In this document: in pieces, positions 34,645 to 41,324 of the stretch
Numbering within the stretch: the first letter of the stretch is position 1
How the letters are laid out: each line of letters begins with the position of its first letter
DNA from: a virus
DNA length: 49,508 nt
IMG/VR virus record: IMGVR_UViG_3300021960_000116
Location: 1 to 49,508 of that record
Reading direction: 5' to 3' (one strand)
Made by a program: the position numbers and the translations under genes
Notes under the pieces: model-generated
Databases searched by the model: none
What the model was told of the DNA's origin: nothing
Seen by the model: the letters and a program-made list of their open reading frames with translations, nothing else

Positions 34645-35160
34645 CTAAAGCATAATGCGCTTGTACATTGCCCTGTAGGTAACTCCCGCTGCTTCTGCCA
34701 GCTCTTTGATAGGCACGTTGTTAGCGTGCAGTTTCTTACATAGATTTGTTAGACGCTCGTTCGCAACCGCGGGTGCAGAAGTAGATGACATGCGGGAGCG
34801 ATAGGTTCGAGCTAGTGGGGCTAGATAGTGAATCTGCTCAAGGGTGTCTGAGCTTATACCCGGAGACTCAGGGCGAACCTTTTGGTATTCGGCTGAGGTC
34901 TTTAGTTTTGGCGACGGGATAGGGGCGTCTGCGAAAAGCAAGCAAGCGTCACTGTCCCAGTTATCTTCGGCGCGTAGTACCCAGCTCCGTACGGTGGAGC
35001 GGGGGCGTTTACGCTGAAAAGACTGCCCGATGGCATCGAGCGGCCAGCCCTCATCGAAGAGCATCTTTACTCGATATATGAGAGCTTCCTTGGGGAGATT
35101 GTTGAGATACTCAACCTCTTGCGGCGGAAGCTGCTGCCCTCTTGCGGCTCTTCTAGACAT
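34645..35160 (-). CDS. Double HTH DNA-binding protein (paralogue of 32488 gene)
   Basis: 171 aa. N-terminal HTH-like region (ALIYRVKMLFDEGWPLDAIGQSFQ..RSTVRSWV), a Pro/Ser-rich linker (DAPIPSPKLKTS), and a C-terminal HTH VPIKELAEAAGVTYRAMYKR. The linker-end motif (QIHYLAPLARTYRSRM versus LLELQPYAQQVRANG) and overall layout match the gene at 32488. The ATG is preceded by TAGAAT and 6 bases, with no ribosome site, so the transcript is probably leaderless. It precedes the lysis operon promoter, so it is a candidate regulator of late genes. Confidence 0.65.
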   Translation of the reverse strand: MSRRAARGQQLPPQEVEYLNNLPKEALIYRVKMLFDEGWPLDAIGQSFQRKRPRSTVRSWVLRAEDNWDSDACLLFADAPIPSPKLKTSAEYQKVRPESPGISSDTLEQIHYLAPLARTYRSRMSSTSAPAVANERLTNLCKKLHANNVPIKELAEAAGVTYRAMYKRIML

Positions 35161-35854
35161 GGATATATTCTACCCTATGGGGAGTTGGACGAAATTTTTT
35201 GAAAAATTTTTTTCGGATTTTTTGCCCGATTTTTAGAGGGGGGTGGGGGCGTTTTTTACTTTTAGGGGGGTGTCCGTAGCGGAAGAAATAGTACCTTAAC
35301 GTTAACTGCTTTTGACGGGTGAGAACGCTGCTGCTTCCGGGAGGGCAATTCGTATTTGTTTCCAAAAACGGTAGGGGCATACCCTGTCGGGTATCAAAAA
35401 GGGTGTCATTTATTGCCACCAAAAATAGACAGTCATCTATGTAGTCTTTGTGACACTATGACTTAGGGAGTAAGGGGGGTCATCAAGTGAAAGAAGTCTA
35501 GGGGGGCTAGACTAAATAACTTCTTACGAACCTTCGTGAAAAGGTTAGGGGCTACCACCCAGGCTTTTTACCTAGACACTCTCCCCTAAGGGGAAGTCAT
35601 TTCCAAGAGGTCAAAGTCTTCGGTTACGGCATAGATAAAAAGCACCCTAAGGTGTTTGTTTTTGTGTGTCCGACTAGGGGGGTCATAGCCCTATCGCCAA
35701 CCACGCCAACGAAGGGGGGTAGTGTCGGGAGCTTCACCAAAAGTTCCTACACTGCCACCCACCTCAAGGAATCGTGAATCTATTGCCACCTATTCGGCAA
35801 GCTACGGCATAGAGATACCACCAAGCAAGCACTACGGCAAGCAAGCATTACGGC
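35161..35854. other. Gene-free, hairpin-rich intergenic region
   Basis: About 690 bases with no credible gene. It contains an A/T-run segment (35191-35236), several G6 runs, perfect hairpins ATACCC-TGTC-GGGTAT (35379-35394) and AGTCTAG-GGGGG-CTAGACT (35495-35513), the small hairpin TCCCCTAAGGGGA (35582-35594), a hairpin around GCACCCTAAGGTGTT with flanking A- and T-runs, a TAGTGT/ACACTG stem near 35720-35755, and repeats of TACGGCA(T/A)AG and GGCAAGCAAGCA (35620-35860). It separates early from late genes. A replication origin, packaging site or regulatory RNAs are possible, but nothing decides among them. Confidence 0.55.
35167..35190 (-). promoter_or_regulatory. Probable leaderless promoter for the HTH gene
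   Basis: -10 box TAGAAT at 35172..35167 with the start ATG as seventh base downstream, the same geometry as at the kinase-fold gene. The -35 is poor (TTTCGT). Confidence 0.45.
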
Positions 35855-35887
35855 AAAGCAAAACCCCTAGGGGAAATCCCTAGGGGT
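35855..35887 (-). terminator. Terminator after the last early operon
   Basis: Minus strand ACCCCTAGGGA-TTT-CCCCTAGGGGT followed by TTTGCTTTG. A strong, nearly symmetrical stem that closes the operon of two small membrane proteins. Confidence 0.75.
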
Positions 35888-35901
35888 CAATGCTTACGGC
35901 A

Positions 35902-36183
35902 CTACCTACGGCGTGGGTCAATCCTCACGGACATCTTGTAGAACCAGTCGGCTAGGTGCATCTTGATTACAAACTTGTTCTCACTCCAGCCCATAGCGAG
36001 CTTGACGGCAACTGCCAGACCAGCTATCCCACTAGCCACTAGAGCGACATCTGAAACATAGAGGTCGTAGGTGAAAGTGTTTAGAACTCCAAGTGCCTCC
36101 AGAGTGAACGGGAACGCTACTCCGAGAGCTAGGAATCCCACCCAGCTAAGAACGCCCTGCGTTACTTCGTATGCCTTGTTCAT
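35902..36183 (-). CDS. Small membrane protein, unknown
   Basis: 93 aa with two to three membrane segments (VLSWVGFLALGVAFPFTLEAL, VALVASGIAGLAVAVKLAMG) and a basic end (RIDPRRR). ATG overlaps the stop of the preceding gene (TAATG). Second gene of promoter unit a. Possibly modifies the host membrane or excludes superinfection; function not evident. Confidence 0.6.
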   Translation of the reverse strand: MNKAYEVTQGVLSWVGFLALGVAFPFTLEALGVLNTFTYDLYVSDVALVASGIAGLAVAVKLAMGWSENKFVIKMHLADWFYKMSVRIDPRRR

Positions 36184-36398
36184 TATGCACCCAACTTTCC
36201 AACTAGGTCGAGAATCTGCTTCGAGAAAGTAACGGCAACAACCCAGCCGAAACCTACTGCCCAGAAGTTCTGAATCAGTAGCCCATAGCTGGCGAATCCA
36301 CCGCTTACTAGAAACAGTCCAAAGTAAATGCCCGCATAAACAGCCAAAGCAATCGGCAGACTGATTACTGCTAGAGCAAACCTTCTAAGTGTGAACAT
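36183..36398 (-). CDS. Small membrane protein, unknown
   Basis: 71 aa from ATG 36398, chosen because AAGGAAAGAAAAG precedes it; longer readings would run back through the promoter. Two membrane segments (ALAVISLPIALAVYAGIYFGL, GFGWVVAVTFSKQIL). Overlaps the next gene start. First gene of promoter unit a. Confidence 0.65.
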   Translation of the reverse strand: MFTLRRFALAVISLPIALAVYAGIYFGLFLVSGGFASYGLLIQNFWAVGFGWVVAVTFSKQILDLVGKLGA

Positions 36399-36438
36399 CT
36401 TTTCTTTCCTTTTCCCTAGCCCCTTGCTAGATACTTCT

Positions 36439-36513
36439 AGCTTACACTTCTCCAACAATAAGTCAAGAACTATCGGCAAAGAGAGTCGGCGTGTTGTAGG
36501 AAAAAATACATAA
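36439..36513 (-). promoter_or_regulatory. Early promoter a with 16-bp upstream element
   Basis: Perfect element at 36498-36513 (minus TTATGTATTTTTTCCT), -35 TTGACT, 16-bp spacer, -10 TAAGCT. Element-to-minus-10 distance is 54 bp. Drives 36183..36398 and 35902..36183. Confidence 0.8.
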
Positions 36514-36530
36514 CTAAGAAAGAGAGTCGG

Positions 36531-36562
36531 CAAAAGAAAACCCCCCACCTTTCGGTGAGGGG
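36531..36562 (-). terminator. Rho-independent terminator
   Basis: Minus strand CCCCTCACC-GAAA-GGTGGGGGG then TTTTCTTTT, right after the 36574 gene. Confidence 0.85.
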
Positions 36563-36573
36563 CTGTCCTTTCT

Positions 36574-36912
36574 TTACTTGAATAGAGAAACAATCACTCC
36601 ATAGATTGTCTTGTCTGGCTTGTAGCAAGCCTCGTAAGCCTCGGGAAACTTCTCGGCTAGTAGTGCCTCGTCAATCCCCTTGCGAGTTCTCCAGTCATAC
36701 CTTACAAACTCGATTCCATTGTGCTTGAGAGTTGTAGCCTTAGAAGTCTTTGTCTTCTTGTCTACACCGAACGCCTTTTCGATTTCCTCGGTAAGTGCAA
36801 CCTTACGCTTTTCCAGTCTTGCAATCTCTGCCCTAACCTCGGTGAGTTCTGCAACCTGTCCCAGAGTAACTTTGTTGCCCTTTTCGGTTGTCTGTGCTGT
36901 CTGAGTTGTCAT
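36574..36912 (-). CDS. Coiled-coil phage protein, unknown
   Basis: 112 aa. Coiled coil at about 17-48 (VAELTEVRAEIARLEKRKVA), then a small beta segment LKHNGIEFVRYDWRTRKGID and FPEAYEACYKPDK. This layout (coil, 'NG..v.R', '.FPE.YE') is frequent in small phage proteins near exonuclease or recombination genes, but I know no proven function. The gene at 47792 has the same layout. ATG behind GGGGAGAAGTTAGAA. Sole gene of promoter unit b. Confidence 0.65.
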   Translation of the reverse strand: MTTQTAQTTEKGNKVTLGQVAELTEVRAEIARLEKRKVALTEEIEKAFGVDKKTKTSKATTLKHNGIEFVRYDWRTRKGIDEALLAEKFPEAYEACYKPDKTIYGVIVSLFK

Positions 36913-36966
36913 TTCTAACTTCTCCCCTTATGTAGTTTCCAAGTATCATCTTTTGATGATGTAATC

Positions 36967-37043
36967 ATCATACCGGGGTAGGCAGACAAAAAGCAAACAC
37001 CTCGGCAAAAAAGTTTCTGCGTGTCGTAGGAAAAAATACATAA
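36967..37043 (-). promoter_or_regulatory. Early promoter b with 16-bp upstream element
   Basis: Element 37028-37043, -35 TTGCTT, 18-bp spacer, -10 TATGAT; distance 56 bp. Just downstream of the -10 are two overlapping palindromes, GATGAT-TAC-ATCATC and ATCATC-AAAA-GATGAT (36942-36969), which could be an operator. Confidence 0.8.
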
Positions 37044-37080
37044 TCAAAACCCAGAGTCCCTAAACTTTTTACGAACCAAA

Positions 37081-37111
37081 AAGAAAAACCCCCCGCATTT
37101 CTGCGAGGGGC
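37081..37111 (-). terminator. Rho-independent terminator
   Basis: Minus strand CCCCTCGCA-GAAA-TGCGGGGGG then TTTTTC, after the 37126 gene. Confidence 0.85.
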
Positions 37112-37125
37112 TTTCGGGTTGTTGT

Positions 37126-37692
37126 TTAGGCGTCTATCTCTACGCTCTCGAACTTGGCTAGGTAGTCATCTTCCGACATCTGGCGAATCTCCTCAAAGGT
37201 TAGTGTTACCTCGAACACCCACTCGCCCTGCTTGTCGTCATCTTCCCGCCAATGGCGTGACCAGTAGCTAGTGAAAGTATCGGCGTCTAGGTCAATCACA
37301 TAAGCACCCTCACACCAAAGAGCGTCATTCACAAACTCTAGGTCAAGTGCTAACGGCACTAGTCCCTTAGCGTTTGCAATCAGAGAAAGAATCTCCGCAC
37401 CTGTATCTCTTGAGAGTGATGGAAAATCATTGGACCACTTCTCGCCACTCTCCATAGTCATAAAGCCCTCCATTGTTCCATCTAGATACGGCTTTATCAT
37501 TTCTTGCAGAGTGTCCTCTGTCGGCACATAGGTATTAGCTAGGTTGTCCCTCAAGTTCTGAACATTGTCCTCACTCTTGAGAAAACGAAAAGCTGTCAAG
37601 CCCTGTCCCGAGGGGTATCCATCCCATTGACCATACTGCGAGACTCTAATCTCGTCTCCGTATCGAACCTGGGTAATGTGTCTAGTTCCCAT
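37126..37692 (-). CDS. Conserved phage protein (GTRHIT...QYGQWDGYPSGQG family)
   Basis: 188 aa. The N-terminus GTRHITQVRYGDEIRVSQYG and QWDGYPSGQGLTAF is a pattern I recognise from a family of uncharacterised proteins found in many phages. The rest is acidic with ALWCEGAYVIDLD and YWSRHWREDD. No catalytic site is evident. Its ATG lies inside the end of the 51-aa gene (11-bp overlap). Confidence 0.7.
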   Translation of the reverse strand: MGTRHITQVRYGDEIRVSQYGQWDGYPSGQGLTAFRFLKSEDNVQNLRDNLANTYVPTEDTLQEMIKPYLDGTMEGFMTMESGEKWSNDFPSLSRDTGAEILSLIANAKGLVPLALDLEFVNDALWCEGAYVIDLDADTFTSYWSRHWREDDDKQGEWVFEVTLTFEEIRQMSEDDYLAKFESVEIDA

Positions 37693-37837
37693 TATCTTTC
37701 CTTTCTAGGTGGGCAATTGCCCTCTCTTGTGACGCAATTGCTTCCCGCAATCGCTTCGCTTGATACTCGCTAAGAGTAGTAAGTAGTGCAACTCTGTTAG
37801 TTGCTAAATCTCTCTTGAGACTTTCTAGTCTGTTCAT
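37682..37837 (-). CDS. Small helical protein
   Basis: 51 aa (begins MNRLESLKRD). A single amphipathic helix (LSEYQAKRLREAIASQERAI). Good ribosome site GGGGAGGTTCAGAG. First gene of promoter unit c, overlapping the next. Unknown role; possibly a small regulator or host-takeover peptide. Confidence 0.65.
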   Translation of the reverse strand: MNRLESLKRDLATNRVALLTTLSEYQAKRLREAIASQERAIAHLERKDNGN

Positions 37838-37867
37838 CTCTGAACCTCCCCTGTGTTGAATAGTTCA

Positions 37868-37940
37868 ACTATACCAAAGAGAGACTTTTACGCAAGCAAG
37901 TTCAAGCGGCGTGTCTAAACGGCAAGGAAAAAATACATAA
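37868..37940 (-). promoter_or_regulatory. Early promoter c with 16-bp upstream element
   Basis: Element 37925-37940, -35 TTGCGT, 16-bp spacer, -10 TATAGT; distance 52 bp. A small palindrome GTTGAACTATTCAAC overlaps the start region. Confidence 0.8.
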
Positions 37941-37970
37941 TGCGGCCGCAGCCATACTTTTGACGAACAA

Positions 37971-38012
37971 AAAGAAAACCCCCACTAGGAAATAGGAGAA
38001 CCTAGTGGGGGC
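37971..38012 (-). terminator. Rho-independent terminator
   Basis: Minus strand CCCCCACTAGG...CCTAGTGGGGG then TTTTCTTTTTG, after the 38032 gene. Confidence 0.85.
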
Positions 38013-38014
38013 GT

Positions 38015-38030
38015 GTTAGGGGGGACTAAC
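38015..38030 (-). other. Poly-C-loop hairpin before terminator
   Basis: Minus strand GTTAG-TCCCCC-CTAAC, one base after the stop codon of the 38032 gene and before its terminator. The same element recurs at 39017-39032. Confidence 0.6.
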
Positions 38031-38031
38031 T

Positions 38032-38325
38032 CTACATAAAGTCTTCTTCGTCTGGCTCCTCATCTGCACACCAAGGGTCTAGGTGGTGCTGAATGATTAT
38101 GTCTCTGGCAGGAGCTGTTTCGCTTCCTCGAAAACTAATGCCTTCTGGCAAAGAAATCTCCTTGTCCAAGGCATCTTCCCAGTAAGCGTCAATAGCTTCC
38201 ATACAAACTTGCACCATACTTGTCGGCACTGGAGGATAGTGGTTTACCTGTAAGTGCCAAGTGAGTGCCTGTTCCATTGTTAGCTCTGGCGTGTTTGCCA
38301 TTTCTGTTGCTTGTAAGTTTCCCAT
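38032..38325 (-). CDS. Conserved small actinophage protein, unknown
   Basis: 97 aa. TMEQALTWHLQVNHYPPVPT, SMVQVCMEAIDAYWED, ISLPEGISFRGSETAPARD and IIQHHLDPW form a pattern seen in uncharacterised actinophage proteins. Acidic end (DEEPDEEDFM). Third gene of promoter unit d. Confidence 0.65.
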   Translation of the reverse strand: MGNLQATEMANTPELTMEQALTWHLQVNHYPPVPTSMVQVCMEAIDAYWEDALDKEISLPEGISFRGSETAPARDIIIQHHLDPWCADEEPDEEDFM

Positions 38326-38328
38326 TGG

Positions 38329-38634
38329 TTACTCCTCATCTTCTTCGTCATCTTCGAACTGTCCAATTAGTGTGTGCCAAACTGAATTACCATCGGCATC
38401 TGTTTCGATAGCGTCAACGAACCTCAGTGAACACGAATCCTCATACCAACCAAGAATTGTTTCTGTGAAATCAAACGGCATCTCCTTAGTGTGGATTACT
38501 GGATACTCATACTCTCTCATCAGTTCTGTTTGCTTCGAGTCCATCAGAATGTAAATCTTGTGGCACTCGTCCCAAGCAATACTGTCGGCACGCTCTGCCC
38601 ACTCTGAAATTACTAAAGTCTTGTCAATTACCAT
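38329..38634 (-). CDS. Small acidic protein, unknown
   Basis: 101 aa, beta/alpha mix (VIDKTLVISEWAERADSIAW, KIYILMDSKQTELM) with an acidic tail (FEDDEEDEE). Starts two bases after the upstream stop region in unit d. No family recognised. Confidence 0.6.
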   Translation of the reverse strand: MVIDKTLVISEWAERADSIAWDECHKIYILMDSKQTELMREYEYPVIHTKEMPFDFTETILGWYEDSCSLRFVDAIETDADGNSVWHTLIGQFEDDEEDEE

Positions 38635-38635
38635 C

Positions 38636-38839
38636 TCAGTCGACCTTTACCCAGTTCATAGTCACCCTAAGAAGGTGGTCGTAGTCGCCTGAAGTTGCTT
38701 CGGCGTAGTAGGCGTCTCTTTCTTCCTTCTCGACACCCGCTCTGCGTAGGGCCGAACTAACTCGTCCCAGAATCGCAAAGGCGTTTCCATCTTCACCAAC
38801 CAAAGGCACTTCGACCTCTGGATACTTTATGTTGTCCAT
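38636..38839 (-). CDS. Conserved small phage protein, unknown
   Basis: 67 aa: VPLVGEDGNAFAILGRVSSA, LRRAGVEKEERDAYYAEA, SGDYDHLLRVTMNWV. This compact pattern is frequent among uncharacterised phage proteins. First gene of promoter unit d, good site GGGAAGGAGTCCAA. Confidence 0.7.
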   Translation of the reverse strand: MDNIKYPEVEVPLVGEDGNAFAILGRVSSALRRAGVEKEERDAYYAEATSGDYDHLLRVTMNWVKVD

Positions 38840-38863
38840 TTGGACTCCTTCCCTTATACCTAA

Positions 38864-38938
38864 ACCCTACTACAAACCTCCGACAAAACAAATAACTTGA
38901 CGGCAGCGAGTCACGGCAGCGTAGGAAAAAATACATAA
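38864..38938 (-). promoter_or_regulatory. Early promoter d with 16-bp upstream element
   Basis: Element 38923-38938, -35 TTGTTT, 16-bp spacer, -10 TAGGGT; distance 54 bp. Drives three genes. Confidence 0.75.
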
Positions 38939-38963
38939 TCACTTCGGCGGGTCTTCCGAGTCG

Positions 38964-38997
38964 GAAAAAAGAAAACCCCCCGAAAGAATCGGGGGGC
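38964..38997 (-). terminator. Rho-independent terminator
   Basis: Minus strand CCCCCCGATTCTTTCGGGGGG then TTTTCTTTTTTCC, after the 39045 gene. Confidence 0.85.
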
Positions 38998-39016
38998 TTT
39001 CATCATCAAGGGGGGT

Positions 39017-39032
39017 GTTAGGGGGGACTAAC
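39017..39032 (-). other. Poly-C-loop hairpin before terminator
   Basis: Minus strand GTTAG-TCCCCC-CTAAC, followed by ACACCCCCC and then the terminator. Same 16 bases as at 38015-38030. Confidence 0.6.
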
Positions 39033-39044
39033 TCTATAACTCTA

Positions 39045-39245
39045 TCATACTGAAGCTTCTTTTGTCCAATTCAGTATTTCTAATCCTGCAACATTATCTT
39101 CCCACTCTGTTTCTTCCCACTTTTGAGTTTCAGTGTTCCAAGTTCCTTCGTTCTCGGCAAAGCGGGCTGTAAAAGTTTCATCATCAGGCCAGAAAGTCTT
39201 TGTGTCTAAATCAACCATAACTACATAACGAACTTGCTTACTCAT
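39045..39245 (-). CDS. Small acidic protein, paralogue of next-upstream gene
   Basis: 66 aa. QVRYVVMVDLDTKTFWPDDE and WNTETQKWEE align with QYHYIVMVEDSGEVSIDWDT and FDPDTEEWES of the 39238 gene, so these are tandem duplicates. Overlaps it by 8 bp. Unknown function; last gene of unit e. Confidence 0.65.
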   Translation of the reverse strand: MSKQVRYVVMVDLDTKTFWPDDETFTARFAENEGTWNTETQKWEETEWEDNVAGLEILNWTKEASV

Positions 39246-39495
39246 TAGTCATCATCTCCTCGAACTTCTCAATGTCGCTAGGCGATACAGAAATCTTTTG
39301 TTCACTAAGCAAAGCAGAAAGCTTCTCGGCAATCGCTTCATACTTAGCGTTCTTGAAAGCTGACTCCCACTCCTCAGTGTCGGGGTCAAAAATAGCTCCA
39401 TCGTGCTCTTCAAGCATTACCTGCGTAGTGTCCCAGTCAATGGAAACTTCTCCACTATCTTCGACCATCACAATGTAGTGATACTGCTTACGCAT
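39238..39495 (-). CDS. Small acidic protein, unknown (tandem paralogue)
   Basis: 85 aa. Beta strand (YHYIVMVEDSGEVSI), acidic loop and C-terminal helix (KNAKYEAIAEKLSALLSEQK). Overlaps both neighbours by 8 bp. Similar to the 39045 product over the first 45 residues. Confidence 0.65.
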   Translation of the reverse strand: MRKQYHYIVMVEDSGEVSIDWDTTQVMLEEHDGAIFDPDTEEWESAFKNAKYEAIAEKLSALLSEQKISVSPSDIEKFEEMMTNE

Positions 39496-39682
39496 CTCTT
39501 ACCTCCTCAATCTCGTAAACCTCAATGTCTGTGGTTCCTTCACTCTTTGTTGTGTAGGAAATGTCCTCGGCGGCGTTCATAATAATTTCATAAGCCCTAT
39601 TGGTTGCTTGCTCTTTATCTTCGGCATCAAGTTCAATCTTGTGCTCGATGCTCTCTGTAAGAATTACCTCAAAGCGTGTCAT
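39488..39682 (-). CDS. Small acidic protein, unknown
   Basis: 64 aa from ATG 39682, which overlaps the upstream stop (TAATG); longer readings have no ribosome site. TRFEVILTESIEHKIELDAE, DKEQATNRAYEIIMNAAED and TTDIEVYEIEEV suggest a single alpha/beta domain similar in outline to the next two genes. Confidence 0.65.
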   Translation of the reverse strand: MTRFEVILTESIEHKIELDAEDKEQATNRAYEIIMNAAEDISYTTKSEGTTDIEVYEIEEVRDA

Positions 39683-39834
39683 TACTTGAACACCTCCAAC
39701 TGCTTGTTGAACCACTTATCAAAATCGGCATCACACTCGTCACAAAGTGGGTGAACGGCGCTCGCTACAACAAGAATTCTAATTTCACACTTGTAGCAGG
39801 TCATCCACTCCCAGTTGGTAACTTGAACAGTCAT
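39682..39834 (-). CDS. Small zinc-ribbon-like protein
   Basis: 50 aa (begins MTVQVTNWEW). Two Cys pairs, MTCYKCEIRI and PLCDECDADF, likely bind one zinc. Start and stop overlap the neighbours (TAATG on both sides). Unknown role. Confidence 0.65.
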   Translation of the reverse strand: MTVQVTNWEWMTCYKCEIRILVVASAVHPLCDECDADFDKWFNKQLEVFK

Positions 39835-40079
39835 TACGCTTCAACTCCCTCGGCAAAGAACTCATCCATAATTGCGGAGTGCAATCTGTGTAGGTTCAGG
39901 TCTGCCCTGTTGCTGTTTCCACTCAGGTAGAGAAGTGCTAGGTTACGCAACTTGGCGTTTCTACGGCACTCTGCCCAGATAGTCGCCTTGGTTCCCTCGG
40001 AGAAGTAATCGTCTCTCCCTGCAAGCTTCATCACCATTGAGAAGATTAGCTCTGCTTCTTGGTCTGGTCTGTTTAGCAT
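39834..40079 (-). CDS. Small helical protein, unknown
   Basis: 81 aa, helical (ELIFSMVMKLAGRDDYFSEG, IWAECRRNAKLRNLALLYLS). Strong site CAAGGAGGGCAGAA. First of five overlapping genes in unit e. Confidence 0.65.
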   Translation of the reverse strand: MLNRPDQEAELIFSMVMKLAGRDDYFSEGTKATIWAECRRNAKLRNLALLYLSGNSNRADLNLHRLHSAIMDEFFAEGVEA

Positions 40080-40104
40080 TTCTGCCCTCCTTGTTGATAC
40101 CTAA

Positions 40105-40180
40105 ACAATACCCCAATACAAAGTTTGACGCAACTATCGGCACAAACCTCGGGGGGTGTGTCGCAGGAAAAAATACATAA
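40105..40180 (-). promoter_or_regulatory. Early promoter e with 16-bp upstream element
   Basis: Element 40165-40180, -35 TTGCGT, 17-bp spacer, -10 TATTGT; distance 55 bp. Start region reads GGTATCAACAAGGAGG. Confidence 0.82.
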
Positions 40181-40258
40181 TCCTTCGCAGCGTCGCGGCC
40201 GAAGGTGCAAAACTTTTTATGTGGGTGTTCGTGAAAAGTAGCGTTGTTCCTAGCGGCA

Positions 40259-40285
40259 AGAAAAAACCCCCGCCGAAGCGGGGGC
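40259..40285 (-). terminator. Rho-independent terminator
   Basis: Minus strand CCCCCGC-TTCG-GCGGGGG then TTTTTTC, after the 40299 gene. Confidence 0.85.
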
Positions 40286-40298
40286 AGTAGCAGAATCT

Positions 40299-40619
40299 TT
40301 ATCCAAGATAAAGTTCTGCAATCTCTGGAGAAAGTTCCTCCGCAACCCAGCGGCGGCCTTCTTCAGTCAGAGTAGTGTGCAACCAGTAGCCGCAGCAGGA
40401 GTATGGGTGGTCCGATTCCCCTAACGCATAAGTCGGCGTGTCCCCAGCGTGAGCATCAGAACCTTCAAGTTCCTCAGTAAAGGAATTGTAGGCTTGACCA
40501 CCACGCCATTCGAGTCCACGCTCCTCAGCGAACTTGACGGCACAGTCCTCACAAACAACATCAGTAAAGTCGCCATCACTAATGATGAATGTGTGGTGCA
40601 AGTAAGTCTGTGTGTCCAT
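40299..40619 (-). CDS. Small Cys-containing protein, unknown
   Basis: 106 aa from ATG 40619 (AAGGGGGTG six bases upstream; a GTG three codons earlier lies inside that site). VVCEDCAVKFAEERG and YSCCGYWLHTTL provide four cysteines likely to bind zinc. Sole gene of unit f. Confidence 0.65.
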   Translation of the reverse strand: MDTQTYLHHTFIISDGDFTDVVCEDCAVKFAEERGLEWRGGQAYNSFTEELEGSDAHAGDTPTYALGESDHPYSCCGYWLHTTLTEEGRRWVAEELSPEIAELYLG

Positions 40620-40657
40620 TGTTTTCACCCCCTTAGTGAATCCTTGATGATGTTCTC

Positions 40658-40731
40658 ATCATACTGGGCGGCAGCGACACTTTCAACGAACCACGCAGCG
40701 GCAGCTGGAGATTCAAGGAAAAAATACATAA
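40658..40731 (-). promoter_or_regulatory. Early promoter f with 16-bp upstream element
   Basis: Element 40716-40731, -35 TTGAAA, 17-bp spacer, -10 TATGAT; distance 53 bp. A palindrome ATGATG-AGAA-CATCAT overlaps the -10 and start site, as at promoter b. Confidence 0.8.
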
Positions 40732-40760
40732 CGCAGCGTCACACTGAAACTTTTCACGAA

Positions 40761-40790
40761 AAAGAAAACCCCCGCACACTGGCGGGGGCT
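40761..40790 (-). terminator. Rho-independent terminator
   Basis: Minus strand CCCCCGCCAGTGTGCGGGGG then TTTTCTTTTTC, after the 40806 gene. Confidence 0.85.
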
Positions 40791-40805
40791 TCTTTGGTTC
40801 TTTGG

Positions 40806-41177
40806 CTAGCGGCGTCGTCCAGCCATTCGAGACAATCGACGGGCTAGGGGCTTGTCGTTGTTCCAATACCAATCTAACAAGTTGTCCACTTCTCGACGGG
40901 TAAACAGGTTACGGAGAATCCGCCCCTGTAGTGTGCTAGTGGTCTGCGAGTAATAACCAATGTTGAAGAAGTAAACGGCATCCCCTTCGGGACGCTCTCC
41001 CTCAATTAGGTTGATGCGAGCAATCTCAGTATCCCAATGCGTGACTGTATAAGCAGAATGGGTCTTGGTAGCAATAATGCTTCTGTTGTAGTTCTCAAAA
41101 GGAACTAGCTCCCTAAAAAGTTGGTCAATCTGGTGGTTTGCAACCCGGGTGCGTGGTCTGGTGGTGGTAGTAGTCAT
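40806..41177 (-). CDS. Small basic protein, unknown
   Basis: 123 aa. Thr/Arg-rich start (MTTTTTRPRTRV), beta-rich middle (AYTVTHWDTEIARIN, DAVYFFNIGYYSQTTS), and a basic helical end (ARRLSRMAGRRR) that could bind nucleic acid. Good site GTTAGGAGATTCAAA. Sole gene of unit g. Confidence 0.6.
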   Translation of the reverse strand: MTTTTTRPRTRVANHQIDQLFRELVPFENYNRSIIATKTHSAYTVTHWDTEIARINLIEGERPEGDAVYFFNIGYYSQTTSTLQGRILRNLFTRREVDNLLDWYWNNDKPLARRLSRMAGRRR

Positions 41178-41206
41178 TTTGAATCTCCTAACTTGATGAT
41201 GCTTTC

Positions 41207-41269
41207 AAAATAACACAAACGAACGACATTTTAGGAATACGCAAGAAGACTCAAGGAAAAAATACATAA
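41207..41269 (-). promoter_or_regulatory. Early promoter g with 16-bp upstream element
   Basis: Element 41254-41269, -10 TATTTT (distance 42 bp); no clear -35. Start region GCATCATCAAG matches promoters b, f and h. Confidence 0.6.
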
Positions 41270-41283
41270 TTACTTAGGAAATG

Positions 41284-41314
41284 AAAAAGTGGGCTGTTTA
41301 TGCACACAAGCCCA
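41284..41314 (-). terminator. Probable terminator
   Basis: Minus strand GGGCT...AGCCC stem followed by ACTTTTTCATTT, after the ClgR-like gene. Confidence 0.6.
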
Positions 41315-41324
41315 AGTGTGTTTG

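Noticed and set aside
35153-35422. 89-codon minus-strand frame upstream of the HTH gene
   Set aside because: It overlaps the HTH gene start and promoter region and encodes a low-complexity Lys/Phe/Pro end from A/T runs; it has no ribosome site.
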